Of a stretch of DNA of 5,123 bases, positions 4,804-5,123 are shown piece after piece. The notes under the pieces were generated by a model. It did not search any database, was not told where the DNA came from, and saw only the letters and a program-made list of their open reading frames with translations. Each line of letters opens with the position of its first letter. The stretch's first letter is position 1. The DNA comes from Deltaproteobacteria bacterium. Lineage in GTDB: Bacteria > Desulfobacterota > Dissulfuribacteria > Dissulfuribacterales > QOAL01. Where the stretch lies: assembly GCA_015486425.1 (NCBI GenBank), contig WFRQ01000576.1, positions 1-5,123 on the forward strand, written 5' to 3'. The position numbers and the translations under genes were made by a program.

Positions 4804-5123
4804 ATGGATCCAGCCTCTCTGAAAAAAGGAATAGAAGTACTGAACTGTGCTGCAAAACTGGCGATCTCCCATGACTGTATGACGGTCATGGTTTATCCCC
4901 TTACGGATAGTTTTGATATTTCCCGCATTCAGGAGCTGAGAGATGTTATGCGTGAGGCAGGCATCCGGGCAGATGTTCTGTCAGAGCCTGAACAAAAAAA
5001 TGATCATTATGTAGTTGCCCGAGGAACGCCACCTGTAAAGGGCGATGATGGCAGAATAGAATTGCTTGCCGACCATCAGGGAGGAACATGTGAAAAGGAT
5101 AATGACGAAGCATGTGCTCAGGA
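4804..5123 (+). CDS. DUF342 / FapA-like protein, N-terminal 106 residues (gene runs off the right edge)
   Basis: The first 106 residues of a probable DUF342 (flagellar assembly protein A, FapA) family protein. These are large cytoplasmic proteins with a right-handed beta-helix core; in Vibrio FapA affects polar flagellar assembly, while in many bacteria the role is unknown. The identifying segment is VVARGTPPVKGDDGRIELL (70-88), which matches the family's 'G.PP..G.DG.i' motif at the end of the N-terminal domain. Before it come a helical stretch (5-24) and a segment ISRIQELRDVMREAGI (39-54), as expected for the N-terminal domain that precedes the motif. Residues after 90 are acidic with two Cys. 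No signal peptide or membrane segment is visible. The start at 4804 is chosen on the AGGAAA site. The frame stays open back to 4738 and reads as plausible protein but has no standard start codon, so a longer or decayed N-terminus cannot be excluded. It faces away from the flagellar and tal genes. Confidence 0.65.
   Translation, partial: MDPASLKKGIEVLNCAAKLAISHDCMTVMVYPLTDSFDISRIQELRDVMREAGIRADVLSEPEQKNDHYVVARGTPPVKGDDGRIELLADHQGGTCEKDNDEACAQ

Noticed and set aside
4701..4889. Minus-strand frame of 62 codons upstream of the MITE-like element
   Set aside because: Antisense to the N-terminus of the FapA-like gene and into its leader; no motif and no credible ribosome binding site.

Overview
The window looks like a chromosomal piece of a motile Gram-negative bacterium, most probably from the Desulfobacterota (sulfate-reducer-like 'delta-proteobacteria'). 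The clues are a flagellar hook pair fliK-flgD behind a clear sigma-54 promoter, a DUF342/FapA-type protein, a secreted DUF4124 plus SLT lytic transglycosylase, and moderate base composition. The taxonomic call is inference; there is no rRNA or marker gene here.

Layout. All genes up to about 4.36 kb are on the minus strand; the last one is on the plus strand. Reading in the direction of minus-strand transcription, a tight three-gene cluster comes first: a short-type transaldolase (4363-3716), a secreted lytic transglycosylase (3712-3014, 3 bp later) and an MTH938/DUF498-domain protein (2998-2648, 15 bp later). It ends in an approximately 320-bp intergenic region with several small hairpins, one of which may terminate the cluster. 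A well-matched sigma-54 promoter (2369-2354) then starts the flagellar unit fliK (2329-500) and flgD (462 to beyond the left edge), which sets hook length and caps the growing hook.

The region between the transaldolase gene and the right-hand plus-strand gene (4364-4803, 440 bp) is divergent. Its left half is a 180-bp, almost symmetrical palindromic element with 22-bp terminal inverted repeats and a TTA direct repeat on each side, i.e. a MITE-like mobile element. It ends immediately upstream of the transaldolase ribosome binding site, so it must have displaced or replaced the original upstream control region of that cluster. The right half holds a weak plus-strand promoter candidate inside a nested inverted repeat. 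The plus-strand gene (4804 to the right edge) is the N-terminal part of a DUF342/FapA-like protein.

I found no tRNA, rRNA, CRISPR array or phage gene, and no convincing undescribed system. The points most worth following are the MITE in the leader of the transaldolase cluster, the sigma-54 control of fliK-flgD with its consequence for the fliK start codon, and the unusual pairing of sugar-phosphate, cell-wall and MTH938 genes.
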